Source: Dichetophora obliterata (lineage: Eukaryota; Arthropoda; Insecta; Diptera; Sciomyzidae). From it: a stretch of 64,000 nt of DNA. This document shows, piece after piece, positions 43,687 through 53,922 of the stretch (the stretch's first letter is position 1; every line of letters starts with the position of its first letter). The DNA is taken from contig OY986438.1 of NCBI GenBank assembly GCA_963920525.1, positions 194,213,962-194,277,961 of the forward strand, in the 5' to 3' direction. The position numbers and the translations under genes are program-made. A model generated the notes under the pieces. That model saw only the letters and a list, made by a program, of their open reading frames with translations. It made no database searches and was not told where the DNA came from.

Positions 43687-46419
43687 CCCCCACTAGATTT
43701 AAGTTCTGTTAACTCCATTAAATTACTGCAATGGATGTGTTTTTGAGTAGGTAATCCCTTCGTCATTATATCAGCAACCATATCCTCAGTCCGTAGGTAT
43801 TCTATTTTCAACTTCTTTTCATTAATTAGATCTCGCAGGAAATGATGCCTAATGTCGATATGTTTAGAACGAGCATGGTAGGTATTATTTTGCGACAGGT
43901 TAATTGCGCTTTTGTTATCGCAGTGTAAAATCAAATATTGCTTAGGCTCGTACAACTCTGCTAACAGTGACTTCACCCAGAGTGCTTCTTGTGATGAAGC
44001 TGCCAGTGCCATGTACTCTGCTTCAGTTGTTGAGAGTGCAACCGTGGGTTGTTTTCTTGAGTTCCATGAAACACTTCCACCCTGAAACTTGAAGACGTAA
44101 CCAGTTGTTGATTTTCTTTCATCTATGTCGCTAGCCCAATCTGCGTCAGAAAACCCTTCCAAATGACCATGAGAATCGTGCTTAAACTCGAGCTTGTATC
44201 TGCTAGTACCTTTCATGTACCTCAATACTCTCTTTAGCGCAATCCAATGGGCTTTCCCAGGGTTGTTGTTAAATATTGATAACACCCCCACTGCAAAAGA
44301 TAAGTCAGGTCTACTTATTTGAGCCGCATACATTATGCTTCCAACCAGTTCTTGATATGGAATATTTTCCATATATTCCTTCTCGTAATCGCTTTTTGGA
44401 CACAACTCTTTCGAAAGTTTTTGATTTATATCCAAAGGTGTAGACACTGCATTTGAATCGTGATGTAGCGCTCAACCAGGAGGTCGATCCATAATTTTCC
44501 TTGTTTTCGGTCTCGCGTGACTTGAACTCCAAGCACATATTTTGCTTCGCCAATATCTTTCATTTTGAAGTTTTTTGTCAAGTCCCCTTTTAGCTTCTTC
44601 TTGTTGCTTTGGTTGTTGGTTAAAATCAGAATATCGTCCACATAGATGGCCACGTAAGTTATTTCTTCGTCTTTCAATTTGAAGTAAATGCATGGATCAG
44701 TTCTTGATTGTGTCAGTCCCATCGACTTTAAGGTTTTGTCAAGCTTTTTGTTCCAAATTCTGCTTGCTTGCTTTAGATCATAAAGAGATTTCTTTAAAAG
44801 ACAAACTTTATCTTTGTCTGCAACAAATCCATCAGGGACCCTCATATATATTTCTTCTTCTAGTTCACTCTGCAAGAAAGCTGTCACCACGTCCATTTGA
44901 TCTATGTCGAGATCAAACCTTACTGCCAGACTGAGAAGCAACCGTATTGAGCCGTATCGCACAACTGGTGAGAACGTCTCTTCGTAGTCGACCCCATAGC
45001 GTTGTGAGTACCCTTTGACAACAAGCCTTGCCTTGTACCTTTCAACGTTACCTTCTGCGTCCCGTTTCGTTTTAAAAGTCCACTTGCAATTGATCGGCTT
45101 CTTTCCTTTCGGCAAGTCTACGAGTTCCCATGTATTATTTTCTTCAAGTGCATTGAACTCCTCTTCCATGGCTGCCTTCCACTCACTATTTTTTTTACTA
45201 GCCATTGCTTCTTGGACTGTTTTTGGATCTTCATCTAATGCAATGTAGGACACGAAACCATCTCTCACAACAGGTTTCTTTGGCCTTGATGATCTTCTTA
45301 GCTCTTTTTGGGGTGCGATTCCAACATCAGTACATTCATCTGCTACGCAAAATTCGTCTCCTGAGTAGAAATTTTCTTCACTTGATGACAATTCCTTCTC
45401 CACTGGGAAGTTATCACTATTTGATCCACTTTCTGCTGAGTTATCACTATTTTCCCCCACTGAATCGCAACCGAGAAAAATATTGTAGTAAGAACCATCG
45501 ACGTCTGTTGAGTCATTGGAGAACTTGCTTTCAAAAAATACAGCATCTCTACTTGTGACCACTTTCTTCTTCAGTGAGTCGTAAAACCGATATGATTTCG
45601 AGTGAGCACAGTATCCTACGAATGTCACTTCCTTGCCCTTTGCGTCTAATTTCAGCCTCTTCTCCTTAGGGACATGAATCATGGCTTTACATCAAAAAAC
45701 TTTGAGATGCTTGATGCTGGGCTTTTTTCCGGACCAAGCTTCTTCAGGAGTAATATTTTCCAGTGCTTGGCATGGTGTACGATTCACTAAGTACACTGAT
45801 GTATTTGCTGCTTCTGCCCAGAATATCTTCTTTAAGCCTGCTTCTATGAGTAAACATCGTGCTTTTTCTACAATCGTCCTATTCATACGCTCCGAGACAC
45901 CATTTTGTTGGGGAGTGTATGGTACCGTCGTTTGATGCTTGATTCCACTGCTTGAAAGTATTTTTTTCATCTTCCAGTTACAATACTCTGATCCGTTATC
46001 ACTCCTTAGTGCTTTGATTCTCTTGCCAGTTTGATTTACGGCGAAATTCTTAAACTCGTTAAACTTTTCCGCAACCTCATCTTTGCCTTTTATGAAGTAT
46101 GCAAATACTTTTCGGGAAAAATCGTCTATGAACAGCAACATGTAACGAGAACCTCCAATCGATACTTGTTCCATTGGGCCACAGAGATCTGAATGCACCA
46201 AGTCCAATATGTCGCCGACTCTTGTACCAACATCTTTGAAAGGTTTTCTGGCCATTTTCCCTTTGAGGCAAGTGATGCAGTTCTCTTTTTTCACTCTGCA
46301 TGAAATGCCATTTACGACACCCGAAACCATTTTTTGTATATTATCACAACTTGCATGACCGATGCGCTTATGCCATATGTCGTAATCTACTTTATCTTCT
46401 TGCGAAAGGTATGCACTTT
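43668..46419 (-). pseudogene. Ty1/copia pol (integrase, reverse transcriptase, RNase H), 5'-truncated
   Basis: From 46419 downward: the pre-integrase finger WHKRIGHAS with CITCLKGK, the integrase core (VHSDLCGPM, LRSDNGSEY, NGVSERMNRTIVEKAR), then a single in-frame stop (tga, about 45690, where a Gly is usual). The linker follows, and the reverse transcriptase (WTFKTKRDAEGNVERYKARL, AFLQSELEEEIYM, the catalytic YVDDILIL). A frameshift and small deletion near 44450 precede RNase H (SRPDLSFAVG, DADWASD, STTEAEYMAL, HCDNKSAI, HARSKHIDIRHH), ending SSGGVEDKI at 43668. Gag and protease are missing; the element is cut at 46420 by a MITE. All catalytic residues I could check are kept, so decay is recent. 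Confidence 0.9.
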
Positions 46420-46821
46420 CGTAATGTAAAGTCTAATGTTGTCAACTGCCATCGTAATGTAATGTGGCATGTAATGAGAGAAAACGTTATAGCAATTATA
46501 ATAAGCAGTAGACATGTATTTGTTTTCCGTAAATAATTGCACGTTCCCGTACAATTTCAATTAAAACTTCGTCATCCTATGTATCGTCACTATCACATTA
46601 ATAACTAAAACTCAACAAAAAGCGTAGTTCAGCAATATAAAATAACGCAATAATCGAATCTAACCTCAATGTTCAGTTGCTTTTTGACAAGACGTTATGT
46701 AAAGTAGCGCAGAAATCCAAAAATTCTACGGATATTTACGTCCAGTCACATTACGTGAAAGAACGCACTGCTCAATTGACATTAAATCACATGACGTTAT
46801 TTCTATTATAAATTAACCTTT
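46420..46821. mobile_element. Diverged copy of the 21132 MITE, cutting the copia element
   Basis: It shares cgtaatgtaaag, taataattgcacgttcc and acgcaataatcgaatctaac blocks with 21132-21603 in the same orientation. The left terminal repeat is truncated and the right one degraded (ctattataaattaacctt against ctattataactgggcctt). No copia sequence was recognised beyond it. Confidence 0.75.
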
Positions 46822-47168
46822 AACATATTAGTCACAAGTAAACACAGCTTATGTCTAAATGTCAAATGGTGTTGCTAAACGAATCACAGCACACTTCATA
46901 TCAAACTTCGTTGAATAGCCAAAAGAGGAATCAAAGAAAACTATACAGATTTGTCAACGAAATTTGCAAAATAGTTTGAAGACTCAAACATTTTATTTGT
47001 TACAGATTAAACTATATTGATAATTAAGTGAATAAAAATAGTACTGAAAAATATAAGGGCTTATAATTGAAATGCTAAAATAGAAAAGAGAAACAAGAAT
47101 CACGAATAACTGAGACGGAAGAAACGTAGTGCAAAAAAATCTGTTGCAACTGGACAAATCTATAAAAG
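46822..47168. other. Upstream region of ST7
   Basis: AT-rich, about 350 bp, expected to hold the ST7 promoter and 5' UTR. No motif was chosen. Confidence 0.5.
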
Positions 47169-48845
47169 ATGTGGGACTCATCGGTGTTCCTTAGTACGCT
47201 CACTCCGAAATTTTATGTTGCACTTACCGGTACATCCAGCTTGATATCGGGTCTGATACTGATATTCGAGTGGTGGTACTTTCGCAAATATGGAACTTCA
47301 TTCATTGGTAAGTCAATAAATAGGCAAAACGGTGTGAGGCTGGTCAACAAATTTGCTCCCTTTCAGAACAAGTTTCCATAAATCACATTAGCCCATGGAT
47401 CAATGGTACCGATAACCAGTCCGAAAGTATTGCTACAACCGGGAATGGCGGTAGTGCTAGTGGCAGTTCAGGTGGTGGTCTGGCCACAACAAGCAGTGGT
47501 CAGCAAATGCCCGAATGCAAAGTTTGGCGCAATCCTTTGAATCTCTTTAGAGGAGCAGAGTATCAGCGCTTCTTTTGGGCAACAAGTAAGGAACCGCTCA
47601 CATACTATGATATGAATCTCAGCGCGCAGGATCATCAAACATTTTTCACATGCGAAGGTTGTCTTGTGCAATCAATGATTACGATAAAAATATAAATTTC
47701 TTATTATTTTAGGAGATGCCCGCAAAGAGGAGTATGAAATAATGCAAACAGCCTGGCGTGAACGCAATCCTGTGCAACGCCTCAAAGCTGCTCATAATGC
47801 ACTCATCATCAATGGTGAATGTGCACCTGCGTACATTCTGCTGGCCGAAGAAGAAGCCACAACTATTGTCGAAGCTGAGAGAATTCTCAAAACTGCTTTG
47901 AAAGTAGCTGAAACAAACTATCGCAAATCACAATGTACACAACATCAAGGCTCAATAGCTGAAGGCATTCATCGGCGAGATACCAATGTGTTGATCTACA
48001 TTAAACGCCGCTTGGCCATGTGTGCACGCAAGTTGGGAAAACTAAAGGAAGCTGCAAAAATGTTTCGTGATTTGACTAAGGAAATACCTTCAATCATGAA
48101 TGTTTTGAATATACATGAGAACCTGATTGAGACATTGCTGGAGATGCAAGCGTATGCTGACTGCCAAGCAGTGCTGGCCAAATACGATGACATATCGTTG
48201 CCAAAGTCGGCGGCGATTTGCTACACAGCAGCATTGCTTAAGGCACGTGCTGTGGCCGACAAATTCTCGCCAGACATTGCATCGAAACGTGGTCTAAGTC
48301 CGGCCGAGATGAGCGCTGTCGAAGCCATACATCGTGCGGTTGAATTTAATCCACATGTACCCAAGTATTTGCTCGAAACTAAACCGCTTATATTGCCGCC
48401 TGAACATATACTCAAGCGTGGCGATTCCGAGGCTTTGGCTTATGCATTCTTTCATCTCAAGCATTGGAAAAATGTTGATGGTGCACTCAATTTACTGCAC
48501 TGCACATGGGAGGGAACATTCCGCATGCTGCCCTATCCATTAGAGCGTGGCCATCTCTTTTATCCTTATCCCACGTGCACTGAGTGCGCCGATCGTGAAC
48601 TCTTGCCATCGTTTCATGAAGTTTCGGTGTATCCCAAAAAGGAACTACCATTCTTTATCCTATTTACTGCAGGTCTTTGTTCGTTTACCGCTCTGCTTGC
48701 GCTGTTGACACATCAATATCCTGAGCCAATGGGTCTGCTGGCACAAACTGTACTTAATTGGATTTCATATCCGTTTCAGTTGATCAAGGAACGTATTGAG
48801 GCTATCTGGCCTTGTAACCTGTTGCAGCAATTATCAAGAATCTAA
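47169..48845 (+). CDS. ST7: ST7 (suppressor of tumorigenicity 7) family protein
   Basis: Three exons with consensus splice sites (47169-47307, 47367-47657 and 47713-48845) join to 1563 bases, giving 520 residues. An N-terminal membrane segment lies at about residues 13-37 ([20 protein letters not shown]). A Ser/Gly-rich variable loop follows, then the strongly conserved [52 protein letters not shown], and [20 protein letters not shown]. Further on come [39 protein letters not shown] and [19 protein letters not shown], with a C-terminal hydrophobic segment. The helical middle has a TPR-like look. ST7 proteins are single-copy across animals; the molecular role is poorly defined, so I give none. 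The start is the first ATG before the membrane segment. The short introns (59 and 55 bp) are typical of flies. Confidence 0.95.
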
Positions 48846-48977
48846 TGAAATTGACATTTAAGCAGGCTACTTTGCAACATATACACAAACAAACACCCAC
48901 ACAAACCAACACACTACGTGTACAAAATCTATGAAAAATTATGCACAGTAAGAAGTTTTAATTAAAAAGTACTTTTT

Positions 48978-48983
48978 AATAAA
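48978..48983 (+). terminator. Probable poly(A) signal of ST7 (aataaa)
   Basis: aataaa lies 133 bases after the ST7 stop codon, the first such hexamer downstream, with t-rich DNA soon after. Confidence 0.5.
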
Positions 48984-49793
48984 ATTAATCATTTTTGGCT
49001 TCTTTCGTTTTGCTGCAATTTTAATGTGTAAAATATTTTTCAAGGTCAATATAATCTGCTAAAAGAATATACTCCAAAGGAAGTTTGATTTAATTTGGTG
49101 GAGTCTTTGAATATAGTTCCCTTCAGATTGCAGAGCTTACAAGTTATTGATTTGTTATTGTATTTGTTTTTTAATAATTTATTAAAAAAGTTTTAGAAAG
49201 AAGTTGAACGTTTTCGAAAGTAGTATCGCATTGTCTATTAATGGGTAACTATCTTAAATAAACACTTGGTAACAATTCACAGGGTTAAATATTGTGCTTA
49301 CAAATTTGCCAAGGAACATTTTTTTTTAAATATCAATTTAAACATTTACTATGCTATTAAATTAAAGTTAATAATATTTTGCATTCAATATCGTCCTGAT
49401 ACCGTGTGTATATCTCAATATACTTATTTTAAAAATTTACATTTTCTAGTAACGTTTGTAGTCTAAATTTGATCAACTGTCTGTAAAGTCAAAGTGATTT
49501 TTAACATAACTAATTCTAACTTATTTTTTATTACAAATTCTTTATTCTTACCTCAACGGCAACTTTTCAAATCAAAAACTTTGGCCCTATTCTTTGATCT
49601 TTGATACAAAGCAAATAAATTTATTGAAAAATTGTATAAAGGGCTAGGAATCTGATGCACTAAAAACAGGTTAAATATGAAATTGAAAATATTTTTCTAA
49701 TATTTTATTATCGGTACAAAAATTAATATTGCATGTAATTTAACAATAAAAAAAAAGATAAAAAATTAATTTTAAAATAAGTACATATAAAAG
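48984..49793. other. No gene seen
   Basis: AT-rich DNA between ST7 and the 49794 composite element. Confidence 0.5.
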
Positions 49794-49887
49794 AGGGCAT
49801 CCAATTTTGGTACGCTTCGGCAATCCCGGGATTTGAAAAACCCCAATTCCGTGATCCCGGGACTAGTCTCGGGTTTGACAATCCTAA

Positions 49888-50382
49888 TGCCTTTTCCTCA
49901 CTTGGTCAACGCAAATTCAACTCAAGTTGCTAGCCTGTGTATTTATACCGGAACCTTCAGATTAAGCAACTTGCACGCAACAAGTTCTCGACACGTTCTC
50001 AACCTGTTCAACGCAACGCGACTTTCCGCAATTTTCATCGGCGACTTGTTGCATCAGTTTGTTTGTTTTGTGAATTCAATTATTTGTAGTGCAGTACGCT
50101 ATATATTAATCAAGTTAAATAAGTTAATTAATTAGTTCCTTTTTTTCATTAATATAATCTAAAAGAAGAAATAGTTTGCAGGATGAATGAGCAAGTGTTA
50201 AATATTAAATTAGTGCAAGAAGTCGAAAAACATGAGTTATTATATAATTACAATTATTATATGTTGCATGACTTTTGAAGCAAGTCTGAAATCATTCTGT
50301 TTAAAGTTGCATTGCTTTTCAACTTTTTCGCTGTTGCGTTGAAGTTGAGTTGGAATTGCGTTGACCAAGTCTGGAAAAGGCC
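49888..50382. mobile_element. Harbinger-like MITE with the start of a MADF-type gene
   Basis: The inverted ends tgccttttcc... and ...ggaaaaggcc carry a longer inverted match (cacttggtcaacgcaaattc against gaattgcgttgaccaagt-type). They are flanked by taa at 49885-49887 and 50383-50385. Between the arms lies a short open frame (50183-50278). Confidence 0.75.
50183..50278 (+). pseudogene. Truncated MADF-like reading frame
   Basis: 31 codons from an ATG. LVQEVEKHELLYNY matches the first helix style of MADF DNA-binding domains (Leu-Ile-x-x-Val-x-x-x-x-x-Leu-Tyr). It then runs into the right inverted arm and stops. PIF/Harbinger elements carry a second gene with a MADF or Myb-like domain. The reading is therefore probably a deletion derivative that kept the start of that gene; this is inference from 14 residues. 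Confidence 0.4.
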
Positions 50383-50741
50383 TAAGAAAACGAATTTTTT
50401 GGAAGAAGTAATATGAAGTTTCAAAGTAGTTATGCCTTGTTTTACAACACAAAACGTTGAAGAAGATTTTAAAAAACCAATCCGAAAACAGTTTCGATTA
50501 AATGTTTGGATAGTATGTATTGTTTGTTTCTGAAAAACAGATCAATTTTTAAAAAAAAATTAATTAAATGAGATCATTCAGAAGGTTCATAGAATTTAAA
50601 AATAAAAAAAAATATTTTAATAAGTTTAGTATTTCTAAACAGGAGTTTATTTTGTGCAGCTTGTTTAAGGAAGTTTTTTTAATTTTTTAACCCTTTCATT
50701 GGATTTGCCCAATATATTGGACACATAAGAAAGTAATTTAT

Positions 50742-51063
50742 ATTGTTGACTTTATATGATTTAAATACAAATTCTAAATGTTAGATAGTTTAAATCATAC
50801 TTGATTTTAAATACAAATTCAAAGCACGGCCGAAATTGCAATAAAATCAGCTAGTGATTTTTTCCTTTTCATATTGAAAACTTTGTTGTTGTTGTTGTTT
50901 CTTTGGAAAGATTCGTTAAAACAATTAATTGTTCTAACTTTGACCTTAAGCTCAATAAACGATTTTAAACTATCAAACAACTAGAATTTGTATTTAAAAT
51001 CAAGTATGATTTAAACTATCAAACATTTAGAATTTGTATTTAAATCATATAAAGTCAACATAA
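50742..51063. mobile_element. Inverted-repeat element (MITE), copy 2
   Basis: The left arm ttgttgactttatatgattt... (50742-50830) is mirrored by the right arm (50965-51063) ending aaatcatataaagtcaaca. The arms contain the same two sub-blocks (aaatacaaattctaaatgtt and acttgattttaaatacaaat) as the copy at 15150-15475. A gtt microsatellite lies in the loop (50884-50900). Confidence 0.8.
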
Positions 51064-51519
51064 TAAATAAAGAGGTCATTTAGGAAAAAACTAAGTAGTT
51101 TATATTTTTAATTTGTAACGCTTTTTTTAAATCAAATCGTTTAGTGCTATGAAAAAAAAGATGAACCAACATGGTAAAAATAAATTTAGAGAGATATTTT
51201 ATGTTAAAGTCAGTTGAGTTTTCGATTTTGTGCCGAAGAAAAGCAAAAATAATTTTGTTGGCTTATTTTATAAGAAATAATCAACAGGACAAAAATAACA
51301 TTTATGTTTTTTATCTTTTTATGGCTTTAATGATAATAATATTAAGAGGGCTTAAAAAACCTTCAAGAGATTAAAAAAAAATTTTGTGCCGAACAGGAGT
51401 AAAACAATTTTTTCTTTGTACAAGCTTACAAAACGTAAGTAGCGCAGGACCTAAATTATAGGAATGTTACCTCAAAAAAATTATTTTGTACTTAGTTTAG
51501 CCTAGCCATTGAAAGGGTT

Positions 51520-51850
51520 AAGGTCACATTTTAGTTTTTCTAAGTTAGTATTTTGTAATATCTTGTACAGTTAGTTCAAGAAAAGTTAATATTTTTGTAT
51601 TGTTCACGTCATATTTTGTACAGCTAGTTAAAAAAGATTTTTATTTTAGTATTATTAAAATCACAGTGTTTAAAACATTGTGTTATTTGTACAGCTAGTT
51701 TAAGAAAGGTTTTTATTTTAAAATTTTTAAAATCAAATTCAGGTTTTTCTTAGGCATCATCATTGAATTTTTTGTACATGTTCACAAAATTATTAAAAAA
51801 AAAAATTTAATAGTACAGCTTGCTTAATGAAGTTTTTTTTAAATTACACT
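51520..51850 (+). repeat. Left copy of direct repeats flanking the 51866 fold-back
   Basis: Sub-repeats of about 70-80 bp, each starting tgtacagctagtt(t)aa and followed by gatttttattttagtattat-type sequence. The same order recurs at 53527-53880. Confidence 0.7.
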
Positions 51851-51865
51851 GTGCAACACATTTTT

Positions 51866-53496
51866 CTAACGGAAAAGCGGATAACACAGGATGATTACTA
51901 CTGTATAGTTAGAAAACCCTAAAAGGAATTTGCAAAGTTAGCTCGCTTTAAAAAGATATAGGCCATGAAAATTTGCCTCTTGCAGAGTATTTTTAAAAAT
52001 AAAGTGCTCATTAGGGCGTATCGAATTACAATTTTTTTCGATTTTTACATTCTAAGAGGTCTCAAAAGTTGCATGGTGGTTAAGATCTACAAAAGAAAAA
52101 AATCCAAAAATATCCTTCTTCCACAAGGATAAAGTTGTTTTTTGAGAAAAATAGTAAAAAATAACAACCTAAAAATTCTTTGATTTTTGTAAGAAAAACT
52201 ATATATGTCTTGAAGCAAAAGTAAATACAGACTTTAACTAACAATATCTTGCCAAACAAGATGCAATTCTCGATTTCTACCCTCATTGTCCTGTGTGAGA
52301 GATATTCGAATCCAAAGGTACACTCAAAATAGCACAGAACATTTGATTGTTATCGGATTGTCTAAATGTTAGTGTTATTGATTGAAGTGTTTACGTTTTC
52401 CTTAAATTTCGCGAATTAAAAATTTGCATATTTTTTGCAAATACATTTTCTTGTTTTCGAGAAATGTATTTTGAATGCAATTTTATAACTTTTTAAAAAA
52501 AATTAATATAAGGTTGTATATATTTTGGACATTTTAATTTGGATTCTTAAAATATTTCTGAACGAAACAATTTCTGAAAGTATTTTTTTTTTAAACACCA
52601 GGTTAAGACCACGATTCTTTTTCGTATTTGGACTTTTTATAAAAATTTTTCTTCCTAGCATGAAATTTATTATTTCGTCAAAACACCTCACCTCATCATT
52701 TACCAAAATGTTTAACTAAAATTTTGAGTTTCTAAGTCCCAATTGATTGAAAAACAATTGTTTTTAAGATGTGTTTTAAGAAAATAATAACCTTAAAGGA
52801 GATATTTGAGGAATCCAAATAGCGAAAATTATTTTCGGTACCACTTCGGTACCACTTCTGATATCTAAAGCCTTATATTAATTTTTTTCAAAAAGTTGAA
52901 AAATTGCTTTGAAATATGCTTTTCTTAAAAAACAGTAAATGCATAGGCAAAAAATGTGCAAATTTTTAATATACCAAATGTAAGGAAAACGTAAACACTT
53001 TACTAAATACCACCAAAATTTACACAACCAGATAACAATCAAAAGTTCTGTGCTGTTTCGAGTGTACCTTAAGATTCGAATATCCTTCACACAGGACACT
53101 GTAGGTAAAAATCAAGAGTGGCATCTTGTTAAAGTCTGTATTTAGTTAACAGTGAAAAGTTATTATTTCAAAAATCAAAGCATTTATAAATCGCTTATTT
53201 TTACTGTTTTTCTCAAAACACAACTTTGTCCTTGCGGAAGAGAGAGACATCCTTTTTTTCCTAAAATTTTTCTGGGAAATCTTGACCACTTTATGGAACT
53301 TTGGAGACCTTTTAGGATGAGAAATTAAAAGAAAATGTAACGCCCTTATGTGCAATTCATTTTTAAAAAATACTCTGCAAGAGGCAAACTTTCAATGCCT
53401 ATATCTTTTAAAAGCGAGCTAACTTTGCAAAACCCTTTTAGGGTTTTGTTGGTCTAGATCAGTACCATCGATCTGTGTTGGTCGCTTTTTCGTTAG
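51866..53496. mobile_element. Long fold-back element (arms about 500-600 bp)
   Basis: The outermost ctaacggaaaagcg and cgctttttcgttag are inverted. Pairing continues over aaccctaaaaggaatttgca, gttagctcgctttaaaaaga, tgcctcttgcagagtatttt, and the block around tcctgtgtgagagatattcg and tacactcaaaatagcacaga, to the centre near 52400-52950. The pairing is imperfect (several small indels). No transposase is present. Confidence 0.8.
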
Positions 53497-53526
53497 ATTC
53501 CATGACCATTAAATTGTCGCATAGTG

Positions 53527-53880
53527 TTATAAGGTCACATTTTGGTATTTCTAAGGTAGTATCACGTCATATTTTTTACAGATAGCTAAAAAAGATTTTT
53601 ATTTTGGTATTGTTAAAATCACATTTCAGTAATTGGGCCTTTCCCAATAGTCGATTTAATGCCTACTCTAAATTAAGTGTAAGCTTTTCTGACATTATTT
53701 CTATAGAATTTGTTGCCAAAAAGCTTACACTAAACTTATAGTCGATATTAAAATGACTATTGGTAAGGCCCATTGTGTTATTTTGTACAGATAGTTTTAG
53801 AAAGGTTTTTATTTAAAAATTTTTTAAAATCACATACATTTTTTTTCTTATGTAGTATCATTGAATTTTTTGTTGGAATA
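53527..53880 (+). repeat. Right copy of direct repeats flanking the fold-back
   Basis: It repeats 51520-51800 (ggtcacattttggtatttct, then tacagatagctaaaaaagat) and is itself split by a 137 bp MITE at 53635-53771. Confidence 0.7.
53635..53771. mobile_element. 137 bp MITE
   Basis: The ends gggcctttcccaatagtcga and actattggtaaggccc are flanked by att (53632-53634 and 53772-53774). An inner palindrome is agtgtaagctttt / aaaagcttacact. The undisturbed direct repeat at 51660-51690 shows the empty arrangement. Confidence 0.85.
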
Positions 53881-53922
53881 TTTTGGCAAAGAAAAGTCCG
53901 AGATCCCGGGATTGGATGCCCT

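Larger units (their letters stand above)
49794..53922. mobile_element. Composite TIR element (hAT-like ends) holding at least four others
   Basis: The ends agggcatccaat (49794) and attggatgccct (ends 53922) are perfect 12 bp inverted repeats, followed inward by cccggga in both arms. A related right end with cggga/tcccag motifs lies beside a hAT-type coding remnant at 59467-59815, hence the hAT-like label. I found no clean 8 bp duplication. Inside are the elements at 49888, 50742, 51866 and 53635, plus direct repeats. Confidence 0.65.

Noticed and set aside
44692..45558. Plus-strand frames opposite copia pol
   Set aside because: Antisense to a clearly recognised reverse transcriptase and linker.
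49796..49885. cccggga/tcccggg motifs as a regulatory palindrome
   Set aside because: Better explained as sub-terminal repeats of the 49794-53922 element, since they recur at its other end and at 59715-59810.
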